The translations under genes were made by a program, and so were the position numbers. A DNA stretch of 64,000 bases. Origin: Adenanthera pavonina. Lineage: Eukaryota > Streptophyta > Magnoliopsida > Fabales > Fabaceae. This document shows positions 25,961-40,000 of this stretch, in pieces. Position 1 is the first letter of the stretch. Every line of letters starts with the position of its first letter. The notes below the pieces were generated by a model. That model was not told where the DNA came from. It did not search any database and saw only the letters and a program-made list of their open reading frames with translations. Where the stretch lies: positions 39,530,001 through 39,594,000 of the forward strand of contig JAIVEN010000010.1 of the NCBI GenBank assembly GCA_026686845.1, written 5' to 3'.

Positions 25961-27984
25961 CCATCTACTTCATATATATTTCAGGATCATTTCCTTAGGT
26001 GAATTAATTCTTCACTCATACCATAATTGGAAACTTCCTAATGTAAAACTTACAAAATTAACACACACACACACACACACTAATAGAAATTAGCAACCCA
26101 CCTCACCAAGTATGTTTAACCCAAAAGGGAGGCTTAAGGCAAAATCCTCAAAGGCATAATATGAGTTATAAGAGATGGTCAAATTACATAAATGCTCTTA
26201 GTCAACTTAAATAGAATCATTGACTTTGTATGGTATGTGAGTTGAGGTATTTTTCAAAATAAAATAAACTTAATATTCCAACATATTATAATTTATTCAG
26301 TTAGACCCAATCCATTTTGATAAGGTACCGAACAAAACTATCTAATATTAAATTGTTATAACCTAGTATGTAATTTGACTATTGATTAATGCTAATCCAC
26401 ACATAAAACTAAAAACTATTCCAACAAGCTAGTGTTCCTTATGCAAGCAAAGGACCATGTTCAAGAAAAGGATATTGTAAACGATTTGAAAGATTCATGA
26501 ATATTCTGATTTCACTATTTTCCAGCAATACAGACTGATCATTTGTATTCCTCTCCATTTCAAAATACTTGATCAGAAAATCTTTGAGGCAGAGAAATTA
26601 GGAACACAGTCGGGTGCCACATCAACACAATTAGGACTAATGGTGTGCAAATGCATGGTGGAAAGAGGTGGGAGTTCTTTCCAAATTTTTTGAGTACAGG
26701 GAGATATTCCAAAATGAGGAAAATTTTAGGGACTAAAGATTTAATTTTTAATAAAATAATGATTACTTTTTTTTTTTGGTGAACAAAATCATTATTATTA
26801 CTTTGTTATATGGAGCTTCATTCCACGAGTTCTTTGTAGATGTGGCCCAGTAGGCAATTAGCCCACAATCTTATATCTCTTAAAATTGAAGCCCAATTTG
26901 TTATGCCTTTCTTACAAGCCCGTATGCTACTATTGAAGACGATTTTTTATTCATTCATTAATTAACTAGTAATAATTGTATGATATATTTTTTAAGACGA
27001 TCTTTCTAGTCAATTTGGAAATTTGAAGAATTCCCCATTTTTCACGGGAAATAGCATCCAGAGGAGAGAGAGCGAATCCGAGTGGACAAGACTAATACTC
27101 ACGAAGAAATTGAATGCATTTCCCTATATATACATGCATATAGATTTGTTTAAATAAATTTATTATTTGAATAAATCTCACATAATTTGTGTTTACTCTT
27201 TTAATTAGTATTAGTCAAAAAAATCCGAAGGCCTCAATCATAAACAATATTTGTGGCAATTATTGAAGTGGTGTGAATCTCGGTTTGTTGGGCCACCAGA
27301 CCATAGCCACTGGCGTAGTTACTGGACCTCATCGTCGTTTAAGGCCTCTCTTCAATTTTCTCAAACTGATATCCACAACCCATCATATTTTATTGTAGTA
27401 CTAAATAAGAGTACTAATAGTACTAGTAAATAATCCGGTGAAAAAAAATAGATGGTGGTGTAATTTTATTTTGTTTTTTTATTACCGCGGCCAGGGCCTT
27501 GTGTGTGGACGACAAAAGAAGGTGAAAACGACACATAAATTTCCTGAAATGGTTGCATTGTCAAATTCAAACGAATGACTGCGGCGCATGTCTTAAAACG
27601 GCCAGTCGGCCACATGTCGCCCTGAACTCTGTTTGACCACAATATTAATTGTCCCACTTCCCCCAGTCATTTTTAACAAATTCTTAATTCATCAATGATT
27701 TTTCGTTGTATACAATATTTAATTAATTAATATTTACCTAACATAATATTTAATCAATAACAACAATAATTGGTGTAAATTCGAAGAATATGCTGGTTAT
27801 TCAATTCTAATCACAAGTTTAGTAGAAGCGTAAGTCTTTTAAAAGCTCTCCATAGTACTCTCTTACCTGGATTTCCTATCAATCTTTTATTACGGACCCT
27901 TTAGTTTTCCTATTTACTCGTCATGTAATATTTCTAATTCGAAGTGATGAAAAGTTCTAGACAGATATGTGTAAAGAAATTAGT
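21351..27984. other. gene-poor AT-rich region
   Basis: No gene is supported across this stretch. It contains a (CTCCCT)n tract near 21593-21620, the ACCGG-rich TIR element at 22694-23324, and (AC)n/(TA)n microsatellites near 25927-25960 and 26061-26080. Slightly more complex blocks at 27240-27360 and 27465-27665 could be decayed genes or transposons but show no recognisable protein. Confidence 0.55.
22694..23324. mobile_element. non-autonomous TIR element with ACCGG-rich ends
   Basis: The left end (from about 22694) reads ATCAGAACCGGACCGGATAT. The right end, read on the other strand, starts ATTAAAACCGGACCGGACTG, so the two ends form imperfect terminal inverted repeats. Both subterminal zones (22700-22795 and 23170-23315) are packed with ACCGG/CCGGT motifs in both orientations, while the middle (22796-23165) is very AT-rich and non-coding. 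This is the layout of a small non-autonomous DNA transposon with many transposase-binding sites. The superfamily is unclear and no clean target duplication was found. Confidence 0.6.
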
Positions 27985-30865
27985 CTAAAAGAGCAAAATT
28001 CAATTTGGTTCTTGAAATATTGATACTTTAACAGGTAAATCTATGAAGATGGTGGATGCTATGATTTCAAGGGAAATTAACATCTTGTGTCTTAAAAAAA
28101 CTAAATGGGTGAGAAAAAAAGCTAAGGAACTAAATATTGCTGGTTTTAAATTTTGGTACGCAGGGAAAGTCAAAGCAAGAAATGGAATCAGTATTATTGT
28201 GGATAAAGTTTAGAAAAAGAATGTGGTAAAAGTTAGAAAGATTGGAGATAAGACCTTATTCTTAAAATTGACTATTGGACACGATACTTTCAATGTTATT
28301 AGTGTTAACGCACCTCAAATAAGGTCATAAACATAAATTAAGAAAAAATTTTGAGAAAATATGGAGGACTTTGTTTGAGATATCTCACACGAGGAAAATA
28401 TTTTCATTGGTACGGACCTTAATAGTCATGTGGAGAAAGAGACAATGTAATATGCGGGAGCTCATCGTGGTTATGGTTTCGGAGAATTAATTAAGGAGGG
28501 GTATTTTATTCTTGATTTTTCAATGGCTTATAACCTTATTATTGTAAACATTTATTTCAAGAAACAGGATGAGTATTTAGTAACACATAAGAGTGGAGGT
28601 CAAAGGTCACAAATTGATTTTCTTTTTTTTAAGGAATTCAAATAGAAGAGTTTGTAAAGAATGTAAAGTGATTCGTGGTGAGAGTTTAACTTCACAACAG
28701 AGTTTTGGTCTTTAATGTGCTGGTTAAGAGCCATAAATTAAAAAGTCAAAAAGTATTAAATCTTATAATTAAGTGGTGGCAACCAAAATGTGAGCAATAA
28801 TTGACCTTTATAAGAAAAGTATTTGAGGAAGATAATTAGAACTCTTAAGGAAGTGCTTACATTTTATGGAATGAAATGGCTAAAAGAATCAAAGATATTG
28901 CTAAAGTAGTTTTGGATGAATCTAAAGATTTTAGACCTAAAGATAAAGAATTTTGATGGTGGAATGAGAATATGTAAGAGAATGTTAAATATAAGAAAAA
29001 GCGTTTTAAAGTCTTGCATCTGTACAATAACGAGAAAAATTAGAAGAGTTATCAATTAGTTAGAAAGAATAATAAGAAGGCAGTGAGTAAGACTCGATTT
29101 AAAGCTTCTAAGAAATTCTACCAATATTTAAGAACGACGAATAGTGAACGTAAGATTTACAAAATTGCTAAGAATAATAAAAGAAAGTCAAGAGATTTGG
29201 ATTAAATAAGATGCATTAATGATAAAGAAGGAAAAACTTTGGTTATAGATGATGATATCAAAGAAAGATGAAACAACTATTTTCATGATTGGATATGAAT
29301 AGTGATACAGAAAGATTAACAACTTACGAAAATGAACTAAATTTGACTTTTTATCATAGGATTCGGGTTAGAGAAGTGGAAGAAGCTTTTAAGAGAATGA
29401 ATAATGGTAAAGTTATTGACCCTAATGGTATTCCTATCAAAGTTTGGAAGTGTTTGGGAAAGAAGGGGTTTTTGTAATTCACTAAGTTATTTAACAAGAT
29501 TTTGATGTTAAAGAAAATGCCAGAGGAATGGAGAAAAAACGCTTTGGTGCCCATATACAAAAACAAGGAGAATATTTAGAATTGTGCAAATTATTGGGGG
29601 ATAAAACTCATGAGCTATATCATGAAACTTTGAAAAAAATGATTTAGCATGGACTAAAAAAAGAGTCTTGCATTTCATAAAATCAATTTGGATTTATGTC
29701 AATATGATCTACAACTGAAACTATTTATTTACTAAGGGGTTTGATTGAAGAATACTGGAGTAAAAAGAGAGACTTACATATGATTTTCATTAATTTGGAA
29801 AAAGTCTATGATAAAGTATCAAGAAATGTGTTATAGAAATTAATGAAGAAGAAATGTATTCATGTGGTTTATATTCGAGCCATAAAGAATATGTATAAGG
29901 GGGGTAACAACAAGTGCGAGAACTCTTGGAGATAAGACAAAAAACTTTCTTATAAGGATATGTTTACATCAAAGATCTTTCTTGAGTTTATAATTGTTTG
30001 ATGTGGTTTTAGATATTCTGACAGAACATATGCAGCAGGAAAATTTTAAGTATATGCTTTTCACAAATATTGTAGTTTTAATTGAGGACTCCAAAGAAGA
30101 TGTTAACTTTAAACTTAAGTTATGGAGATACACTTTGAAATCAAAAAGTTTCCGCTTGAGTAAAAGTAAAACAATATATATATATATATATTACAAATGT
30201 AACAAGAAGTCAGTTAGAAATAATTTAGAGGTAAAAATTGGAAAGCAAATCATTTTAGAAATGTCAAAGTTAAGATATTTGGGGTCAATTTTATAGAGTG
30301 ATAGAGAAATTGATAAAGACATTATGCAAATGATACAAGCTAAGTGGTTAAGGTGGAGAAGAATTTTAGGAGTTATTTGTGACCGCAAGGTCTAAACTTA
30401 AAAGGAAATTTTGGCAAACTGCTATAAGGCTAGCAATATTATATTGCAGTAAATGTTGGGTTTTAAAAGAGCAATAAGAGTATAAAATAAGAGTAGTAGA
30501 TATGAGAATGTTAAAATAGATGTGTGGTTACATAAGAATTGATAAGATTTAAAATGATTTTTATATGAGAAAAAGTTAAAGTAGCACCTATTAAGGAGAA
30601 AATGATAAAAAATCGTTTAAGATGATTTAAGCATGTACAAAGAAGATAAAAGGAGGAGCCAGTGAGAAGAGCTGATCAAATGGTTTGGAGCCCAATCAAA
30701 CGGTGTAGAGGAAGACTAAGAATGACACTAAGAAAAGTTATAAAGCAAGACCTTCTGATTAATGATTTATTTGAAGAGATAATACTTAATAGGTTAATGT
30801 TGTATAATCCATGTAGTCAATCTCACTTAATGGGATAAGGTTAATGTTGTGGTTATTGTAATATT
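27985..30865 (+). pseudogene. decayed non-LTR retrotransposon (LINE, RTE-like), endonuclease plus reverse transcriptase
   Basis: Translation in shifting plus frames recovers both LINE domains, broken by many stops. The endonuclease part includes INILCLKKTKWVRKKAKELN (near 28080), FIGTDLNSHV (near 28405; family GDLN.H) and SGGQRSQIDF (near 28595). The reverse transcriptase part includes VREVEEAFKRMNNGKVIDPN (near 29365), MPEEWRKNALVPIYKNK, and the region that should carry the catalytic F/YADD box, which here reads MLFTNIVVLIED (about 30055-30090). The C-terminal part (RRADQMVWSPIKRCRGRLR) ends near 30830, where RTE elements usually close with an NPCSQSHLMG-like tail. The element is an old, inactive copy. 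A (TA)n repeat has expanded inside it at 30173-30191. Confidence 0.8.
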
Positions 30866-33700
30866 TCTAATTTTTCTAAACTTATTACCAATGGAGGCTC
30901 TTTATTTTATTCTATCTTTCCCATGTTGTCTAATATAAAGACCTATTTGGTAATTTTAGGTTTTTTTTCTTTTATTTTCCTTCTTATATTTGTTCTTTAT
31001 ACTTATCTATTAATATTTACTTCATGTTTTATAAAAAAAAAAGAAATATGTTTACTAAATTCATTTAAACTATTGAATGGAATTAACCTCAGGAGAGTTA
31101 AGTAATAAGAACTCAATATCTTTTAAATAATGTTTTGAGGTTAAGCTTTTTATATAAAAAAAAATCACATTGAGAAAACTATCTTAATTTAGAGTCAATA
31201 ATAATCAAATTTGATACAATGATAGTTGATATTAGATAATTATACATAAATGTTATGTACTATTAAGAAAGAAAAATTGATGCCAAAATCCTTTATTGTT
31301 TGGCCATGGATGCCAAAAAACTGTTAGCAAGCTATAAACTTTTTATTAGTTTTTACGATCTAAAATAAAAAAGAAATGTGACTAAAACGAAATAAGGTAA
31401 GTGAAGGGTATAAGATGTAAGTTCAGTAAAAGATAGTAAAAAATCATTTGGATAATTGGCTCACAACTTATAAGAGGGATCGAATGGAAAATGGCAGGCG
31501 ACTTAGGAGTTGTGAAGGAATTATTTGAATAAATTGATATCGCTTTTCAGTAAATATTTGTGTCTAATTATTAAATTAATAAAATCCGAGTGGGGGCAAA
31601 AAATGTGAAAGTGGGGTTCAAGGAATAGGGACATGAAATGGGAAGGCTAAAATCCAAGATTCAAATCTGAAATGGTGGCTACTGTCCCCCTTTGTTCAGG
31701 AACCCTCACGTGTTCTTCTTATTCCTGCCTGTGAGGCCCCTCGCCGCTTTCACGCACATACTTCTCTCCCTGTTTATTACATATATTTTAGAGTGCCGCC
31801 TTATCTATATTTCTTTAAATGAAAAATAAATTCATAACTGTTTGTTTTGTTAATATACATATTTTTTTCTTTTCATTTAAATATTTGTCGCTTTACATCT
31901 TTTCACGATTAGATTATTTTTATTGGTGATGGGGAGTAAACACTAAACAACATGATGAAGACCATTCCTTCTGTTCTATTGTAATTGTCGTTTTGAAAAA
32001 TTTTAATTGTCCCAACTTGAATGATATTTTATATTATCAATAAATATTAATTATTTTCTTACTATTTTACCCTTTATTAAAAGTAATGATTAATGAAATA
32101 TAAGTCATTTTTTAGAACATTTAAATTAAAAATATGTTCATAAAATATTATTAAATTTTATTATAATTTAGATTATTTAATAATTTTACTATTTAATGTA
32201 AAAACCTCAAAGTGAGAATTAACATGGGCGGGAGGGGGGGAGTATAATAAGTTTTTCCTACTCTTCTCCGATTTCATGAACCGATTCTTTGCCTTTTTTT
32301 AAGATTTGGATTTAAATTCAAAATTTAAAAAGATGGAATCCACGTAAAAAAAAGCAACTAGTTGTTATTAATTCTGAAATAAATATATTCTTTTGCCAAT
32401 AAAATAAACATCAATCTACTTGTTACACATTCATGCGAATATACTGTTAACTTTTATTCTCACTTTTCCCCTTCTAATTCATACCTTCCATTTCATTATT
32501 AAATCGCAAAGTCATTATTTTCACCTTGGCTTATACATTAACCAACGCAAGTTAATACTTATTGACTCATTGTTCCACTGTGTGTGGGTAATTTGTAAAT
32601 ACACTCACATAAGACGACAATTAAAAATTTGTAACCTCTATCAATGGCATTCAAAAACTTAAGAATTAAAATTCATCTCAATAACAATATAAATAAATGA
32701 ATAACCACTGATTTTTTTTAAAAAATATCAATTATATTCATTCAAGTCACAGTTTAATATTTTAGATATACTAGCTGTGTTTTAAATTTTTCTTAGCTTT
32801 AAAAAGGTATATATGTAATATTTAAAAAATCAAGTTATATTTTTAAAAAAATGAATTATAATTTCAATAAGCATTAATAATAATATTTTATAATTTTGAA
32901 TATTTTATTTTTATATGATTATTAATATTATTGTTATTATTATAAATTCGGAATCCTTGAGGCATTGGCGTATTGGAAATATAATTAACTAGTTGGTTAA
33001 AAATTAAAAAAATATATAATTAACTCAGAATAAATGAACGCTCTTTTTTTGTTTTGGAAACTCATCAGTAAATTAATTTGTCGACAACATCATGAGCCTC
33101 ACAAGGTGACGGATGAAGACAAAAGGGTGCTTAGCCTTCAATCAAACCATTAAATAGGGCAAATAATTTAATCTCAAATTTATTCGTCCTTTTTTGGTAC
33201 ATTATTCATCGTGTTTTTACTAGATTAAATCTCAAATTTAATCTCAAATGTTTTATTTTTCTACTACTAAATCTATTTTTAAAATTTATTTTTCAATAAA
33301 TAAAATTATAAATTAGATGACAAAAATCAGTCTTTCAAATTATATTTTTTAATATATATTTCTCTCAAAATATATCCTAACTTTTTTTGGCCAACAAAAT
33401 ATATCATAATAACAGTGTGCATTATTACCAGTTAATTATGGTGTGGACCTATAAATATTGATTTACTAAAGCTTTAAACCATCTAAACTCCCCCATTCTT
33501 AATATATAACCATTACCATTTTAACTGAATTAAGGCAAGAATTAAAATTAGTTAATAACTTTAATATTTTTCAAAAATCACAATACTTTTACAAAGCTGT
33601 CATTATTAGATTTTATTGGAAAAAATGAATTACACCATTCATTTAATACTCAAAATATAAAAGACCCGATGGGCTCTATATTTGTAAAGCATTTTGTGAT
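30866..33700. other. AT-rich intergenic DNA
   Basis: I see no gene. Short open frames at 30923-31105 and 32420-32662 are Leu/Ile/Phe-rich by composition only. A slightly GC-richer patch at 31590-31760 has no readable protein. Confidence 0.55.
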
Positions 33701-36700
33701 GAATTAAATATGAACATTTTGATAATAAATAAAAAATACTACATCATACTTTCTTTTAGTCTCAAATATAAGTTATATTTAGTTATCTCACACATATTAA
33801 GAAAAATTATTAAACTTTTTAAACTTGTCCCAAGTTTAATTTATTTTACAAATTTATCTCTAATTAAATGTTGTATATTTTCAATCATAAATTTAATATT
33901 TTGTGTAATCTCTGTTTTATTGCCTAATTAATGAAAGGTATTTATGAAAAAATTATTTAACAATTCATACATGACTTATATTTTTCAGACTATGAGAATT
34001 CATCTCTCAACTACTTATATTTAAGATATGAGAAACTTTTGTGAGAAAGAATCGTATATTTATAATCAAGTGGCTATTTTCATGGGATAGAAGGAGCATA
34101 TATGATTCACGAAACGGTATTATGAAATTGCCAACTACCTTTGATAAGAAAAAGTAGGCCATTGCTTAAAATGGAATTTTCCTTCCACAGGCCCGCTGCT
34201 CATCATTAAATTTGTTTCTGTTGAGTATAGTTAACAAATTATAATGTTTATAAATTAATAATAAAGAGTGAAGCTTAAGAAATGCAACTCCGGCATGACT
34301 AATTACTCGGTGGAATATATATACGTATATGTAATGAAATTATAATTAAGATAAGAAGAAATCAACATGAATTGAAATAAAAGCTAAGTAGTGGACTTAA
34401 ATATAATAATAATATCAATAATTAAACACAAAGTCAAATATATAGTTTATTTGAATAATTAGACATTTCCCTTTATTTTATATTATATATATATATATAT
34501 ATATGAGGCCTTAGATAACGTCAACGATTATTCATAGTGCGTATCATACGTTTCATATTTTATATGATGTTATAATAGATAGTGCAATTTTTTAATATAA
34601 AAAAACTTAGATAAGTTGAATTCTATAGACTCATTAGAGTCAACGTAAGTCTTACAACTTAAAAAGTAATTTCCAGAGACACTTACAAATTATTCAATAA
34701 TAAAAAATTTAATGCATTTTATATTCTTAACATCTCTCATATTCTTTTAACAATCAAATCAAAAGTAAATTTGTTATTCACTCATATACTCCCTCGTATT
34801 CTTGTTATTAGTCATGGTTGAGAAAATTTTTGTAGTTCTAAATATAGGTCAATATTAACTTCTTTATTCTTAAAATGTCATTGTTTATCAATTTTTAATG
34901 AAGAAAGAGTATGAATTATTCAAATTGATGGTATTTATTAGAGGTAGATATGAAAATCATATTAATGATGTAACAAAATTTTTTTATTTTGATTAAGTAC
35001 TCTCTTTGATCCTAAATGTAAATTTTTTTATTTTAGTTCTAAATACATGAATTTTTTTTAGAATACGAGATAATATTTATTATACATTATAAAAAAATAT
35101 TCATATTTAATTGATGAGAGAAAAAGTGAAAGAACTTCAATAAGTGTAATATTGGAAAAATAATGTAATTTTTTAAAATATTGAGATATTTAACTGATAA
35201 TTCTCTTCCTTAATTCGCGTAATTCGGTTAAAAAGATTTTGTTATACTCCATCCATATCAAAATATACTCTCTTTGATCCATATTAAAGGTATTTTGTAT
35301 CAATTATATGTATATTAAGAAAATTATTTTTTCACTTAAAATTAATGTAAAAAGTACTAATATTTCTCATTTTACTCTTATTTAATACTCTATTTTATTA
35401 TTATTGTAGGATTACAAATAAGGAATAAGGAACACTATCATCAATAGGGATATCATTAAAAAAAATATTAAATAATCACTAACTTTCATAAGTTGACTTA
35501 TAGTATAAAACCTTAACCACCACTAAATATGTCCTATATTACAAAATGGAGGAAGTATTAAAGGACCAAAGTAGTTAAAAGTATATTTTACTCTCTTCAT
35601 CATATATTATAAGATAATATTTAGAATTTTATATATGTTAAGAAATGGAAATAAAATAGTATCCTTAACTTCTTAAAAAAAAAACTTATACATTGCTATT
35701 TTACCTCTACTAAATAATTATTTTTTATAAATTTAGGTGATAAATAAATAAAAAAATTTATTTGTTGTCAATATAGGAACGTAAGAAATGTATAATATTG
35801 AAAAGCGCAGCTAGTATAATGTGTGGCCGGCACGTTTATGACGATTTAATAACAAAACTGAATGATCTGTACGGAACAAATGGATTGTAAAGAGCATGTC
35901 CTTTGCTTAGGGAGCAATTAATGTGTAATCTCAATTTTTTTTAATATGAACACAGTTAAATGTACCTTTTTTACTCCTACTTTTTTATTTATAATGAGAA
36001 AAAATGAGTTAATGTTATATTATCTTTTTTTTAAAATTATTTTTTATTAATACAATTGAAAGTTATAAAGTGTATGTTTAGAAAGAATTGAGAACAATAT
36101 TAATAAAGTAGAAATAATTTTAAAAAATTAAAAAATATGAGATAAATTAATTATTTTTATTTAATTTTAATTTTTTCTTAATACTTATAAAGTAATTTTT
36201 TTTTTATAAATGGTATCGAAAGTATTTTAAAACACCGTGCTCAATTGAAAATTGGCCTTCAATTTTTTTTCCTACATTAAATCTAAACACTGGTTTGCAA
36301 AGTACTGAAATAATGTAACTCAAACTCTTGTTTTGGTTAAATTTGTCCAACTCACACACGTAAAGAAAGGAAATTAGGAAACCACCACGTACAATATTTG
36401 GACATCTTATAAGCTTTTTCCATTCTCAACTCTCCACGTATTTTTCCAGAGAAAGAAAATTGTAATTCTTCACAATCCCTGTAATATTAATATTTTCTGT
36501 TATACCAAATATAAGTCACTTTTAATCACCATATATATATATATATTAAAAAATTGTTAAATTTATTAAATTTATCTCAAATTTCATTTTTTTCAAATTT
36601 ATCCCTAATTAAATTATATATCTTTCCAATCATAAATTGTATTGTCTTTATTTGATATATTTAATGAGAAACATTTAGAAAAAAATATATTTAATAATCC

Positions 36701-37000
36701 AGGTATGACTTTTATTTTGGACGATAAAAAATCTTATCTCTGCTACTTGCATTTGAGATTGGAGGATGCAATATATATATATATATATATATATAGCATA
36801 TGTACAATGCCATAAGTCATTTTCAAAACCCTTTTTTAGTAAATTAATTTGAACAATGTCTTCGTTCAAACTTCAAAATGTTCATGCCTGCATTTAATAT
36901 TGGCTGGGGACTCCCATTTTGATACACTCCGAAATCTATATATATTTTTTTCATTCTTTTATATAAGGGATAAAAGATAAAATTACATAATTTAAGAAAA
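33700..37000. mobile_element. cluster of MITE-like elements
   Basis: Several non-coding elements with ACTCC(C/T)T...AAATATAAG-type ends are packed together. Related copies are recognisable at about 33722-34060 and 36490-36770 (one family), 34998-35245 (a second), and 35261-35570 plus 35585-35830 (a third). Each carries a start such as CTCTTTGATCCTAAATGTAA or a close variant and AT-rich non-coding middles. Ends such as AAATGGAGGAAGTATT support a Stowaway-like type. Exact termini need alignment. (TA)n tracts at 34484-34504 and 36770-36796 interrupt the region. Confidence 0.5.
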
Positions 37001-40000
37001 ATAATAAATTTGTTTGAAATATAAAATAATTTAAAAAAATATTCTTATTTAATGTTAATAATTTTTACATAATATAATTAACATGAATGAATTGTACTAC
37101 TAGTTTTTGAAAAAAAAATATTATTCTAATTAAGAGTATTAAAAAAAATATTAAATACATTAGACAAACCCTTTATATTTCTTATATTTTAAAATATGAA
37201 AATTTTTACAATGATTAAGAAACTATGGGAGTATGTAATTGTAAAAATTCATGTTGGTCATCACCTTAGTAAAAAAAAAAAAAGAGACAGAAATTAGAAA
37301 AATAGAGAGAAATAAACGCCTGATTCTCGAAACACACACACAAGGATTTGAATCCTTTTCATACCTCTCTCCATATGTAATCTTATTCATTAATTTTGAT
37401 TTGAATGGTAGAGATCACTAATTATTACTTTAAATAAAATATATCATTTATTTTAATAGTAATCTTAAATAAGCATTATAAATTATTTTTAAGAAACTTC
37501 AACTCATAACAATAAATGTAAACTATTAAATAAAATATATTATTTATTTATAGATTATTTTTTTAATTATTATATCACACAATCAATAAAAAAAATTATA
37601 TATAGAGAGAAGTATAGAGAGAAAGTATAGAGAGGATTTAAATCCATATATATATATATATATATGTATGACGACAAAAAAACAGAAACATGGATGAATG
37701 GGCTGAATGAAAAATTGTGCCTACAAAACAAAGGGTCCTTTCAGGTAGATTTTGATGTTACAATTCAACGTTTATATGTGATTTTTTAACGTAATAGGTA
37801 ATAATATATATAGCATTTGAGTCTCCGGTGGATATGCTTCATGTCAAATGTCAAAACTAGGCTTATGCCTTACATACGAAAATGTTGCTATTAAAGGATA
37901 TCATGTTTTAAATATCGAGGTCAGTAACCAATTAATGTTTGTTTTGTTATTAAGGGATGTTTCATGCTAATCTCAACAATGTTATATAGTTGTATACTAT
38001 ATTATATTTGGAGAGAGAGAGAGAGAGTCTTTGATCGATGATTATATTATATTACAGTTAGAATAAGCATATTACACCGTCGTTCGACTTGTATTGCGCC
38101 AGTTTGTTTCTCTCTTTTGATCAAGACAGTTATGATTTGTGATCAAGTAGGTGTGCTTCCTTCTATGCTTAATATAAATCATTTCTAACTAATTTATTAA
38201 AATTAAGAAAAAATTATTACATTATTAAAATTATCTTAAAATTGATGTATTTTTCATTCTCATTCTCTAATAAATGCTACAAATTCAAATCATCAATATT
38301 CTCTAATAAATAAGAATATTTTAAAAATAAAGTAATTAATATTCCAAAAACTCATAGAAGGTAACTTATATTTAGAATCATACAAAATTTTTAAAAAAAA
38401 TAAAAAAATATTATTTTAGATATAATCATAATACTTTTTTAATAAGGTTTATATTAAATTAATTTTAAATATAGTAGGTCCCATAAATTTGCACCCATGA
38501 CTTGTGCAACTGCCTGTACCTTTTATTGATATTCATATATTCATTTAATGTATGCACACTTAAAAATATATGATGATGATGATGTTGGTGATGGTGATCT
38601 AAAAACTGCGGATCTTAACATTATAAATAGTTGAGCTTGAACGGGAAAATATGCATATAAAAACGGAAAAATAGAATGAGTTAATAAAGTAAGGGATAGA
38701 GGAGAGAGAATGAAGAAATAGGGGATGGACAGATAGGTTACATGGGCGTAAGGTGGGATATTGGTGAGAAGGTTCACATGCGTTGGGTTGCATGTTTGGT
38801 GGTGTGCGGTTGAAGCACGGAAGTGGTGACGTGGAAGATTTGGGGGATCTGGTTGGTCGGTGAAACGGGGTCACTTTTGATGGATAAAAGGCTTACGTGT
38901 CACTGAGACCCATACATTTATCAACATTCACCTACACACGCCATTGGTTTTAAATGGTCACACACATTCTTCAATTACCCTCTTTCATGTGCCCCTCATT
39001 GACACGTGTCTTATCGCATCACCCTTGCTTTGCCTTTTATAATTTTAAGAAAATATATTAATTGTTTAGAGAGAGGAAAAAAAAAAAAGGTAATCTGCAG
39101 TCAAATGCTCGACCACAGGCAATTAAATTAGTGCTTAAAAAACAAGATCCAGAGGAGTAAAAGTAATAAAAAGAACGAAAAAATGAAATTCCGAATTATT
39201 TTTGGATTTTGGTAATTAACAAATTGAGAAGGTTTGCGGCGACATCGCACATGGGCTAAGGTTTGATGTGACTACCAACCTGCGCTCTAGTGGAGGCATC
39301 GCTTCGGTGCTGTTTTCTGTTTTCTCAACATTTAATTTAATTATTATTTTATTATCCCTACTATCCTATATATATAGAGGACCTTTTACTTTCATTCTAA
39401 ATATCATGCTCTTTATAATATAAAAAATAATATTTATTATATATTTTAAAAAAATATTTTTATTTAATATATCTAAAAAAAATTAAATAATAATAATTTT
39501 AAAAAAATATTAAAATTTTTAAAAAAATTAAAAAAAATAATTAATTTTAATTTTAATTCTTAATTCATATAATTAAATTAAAATAACTTTATATTAAGAA
39601 TTAGATAGATTATTATATTTTCCACTTGGCTGCTTCATGGGCAGTATGTCCCACATTTAATGCATTCTCTTTTTTTTTTTTTTTTTTTAATCTGGAGCTA
39701 GAAAACAAAATCTCCTCGTAATAAAGCTACCATTCTCGCCTATATGGTACTCATTTTCACTTACATACTCCGTCGGTTTCTTTTTCTCTTATTACTATTT
39801 GGATAATTAATTGGATCAATTACATTTCAAAAAGAACTTTGCATGCATTTTTAAAGTGGTAATAGAATCTTTAATGTTGATCAGCCAACTAAGACTAGCG
39901 AATCTGAGCGCAAAAGAAAAAAAAAAACCTTAAGTATAGTGGTGGTGGTAAGAGAGAATGTTTTCGGGATTGACTTGATATTGTTGGGAGGGGAGGGGGT

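Noticed and set aside
38541..38874. Two overlapping minus-strand frames rich in Pro and Ser
   Set aside because: No start context, domain or splice partner; low-complexity reading of local sequence.
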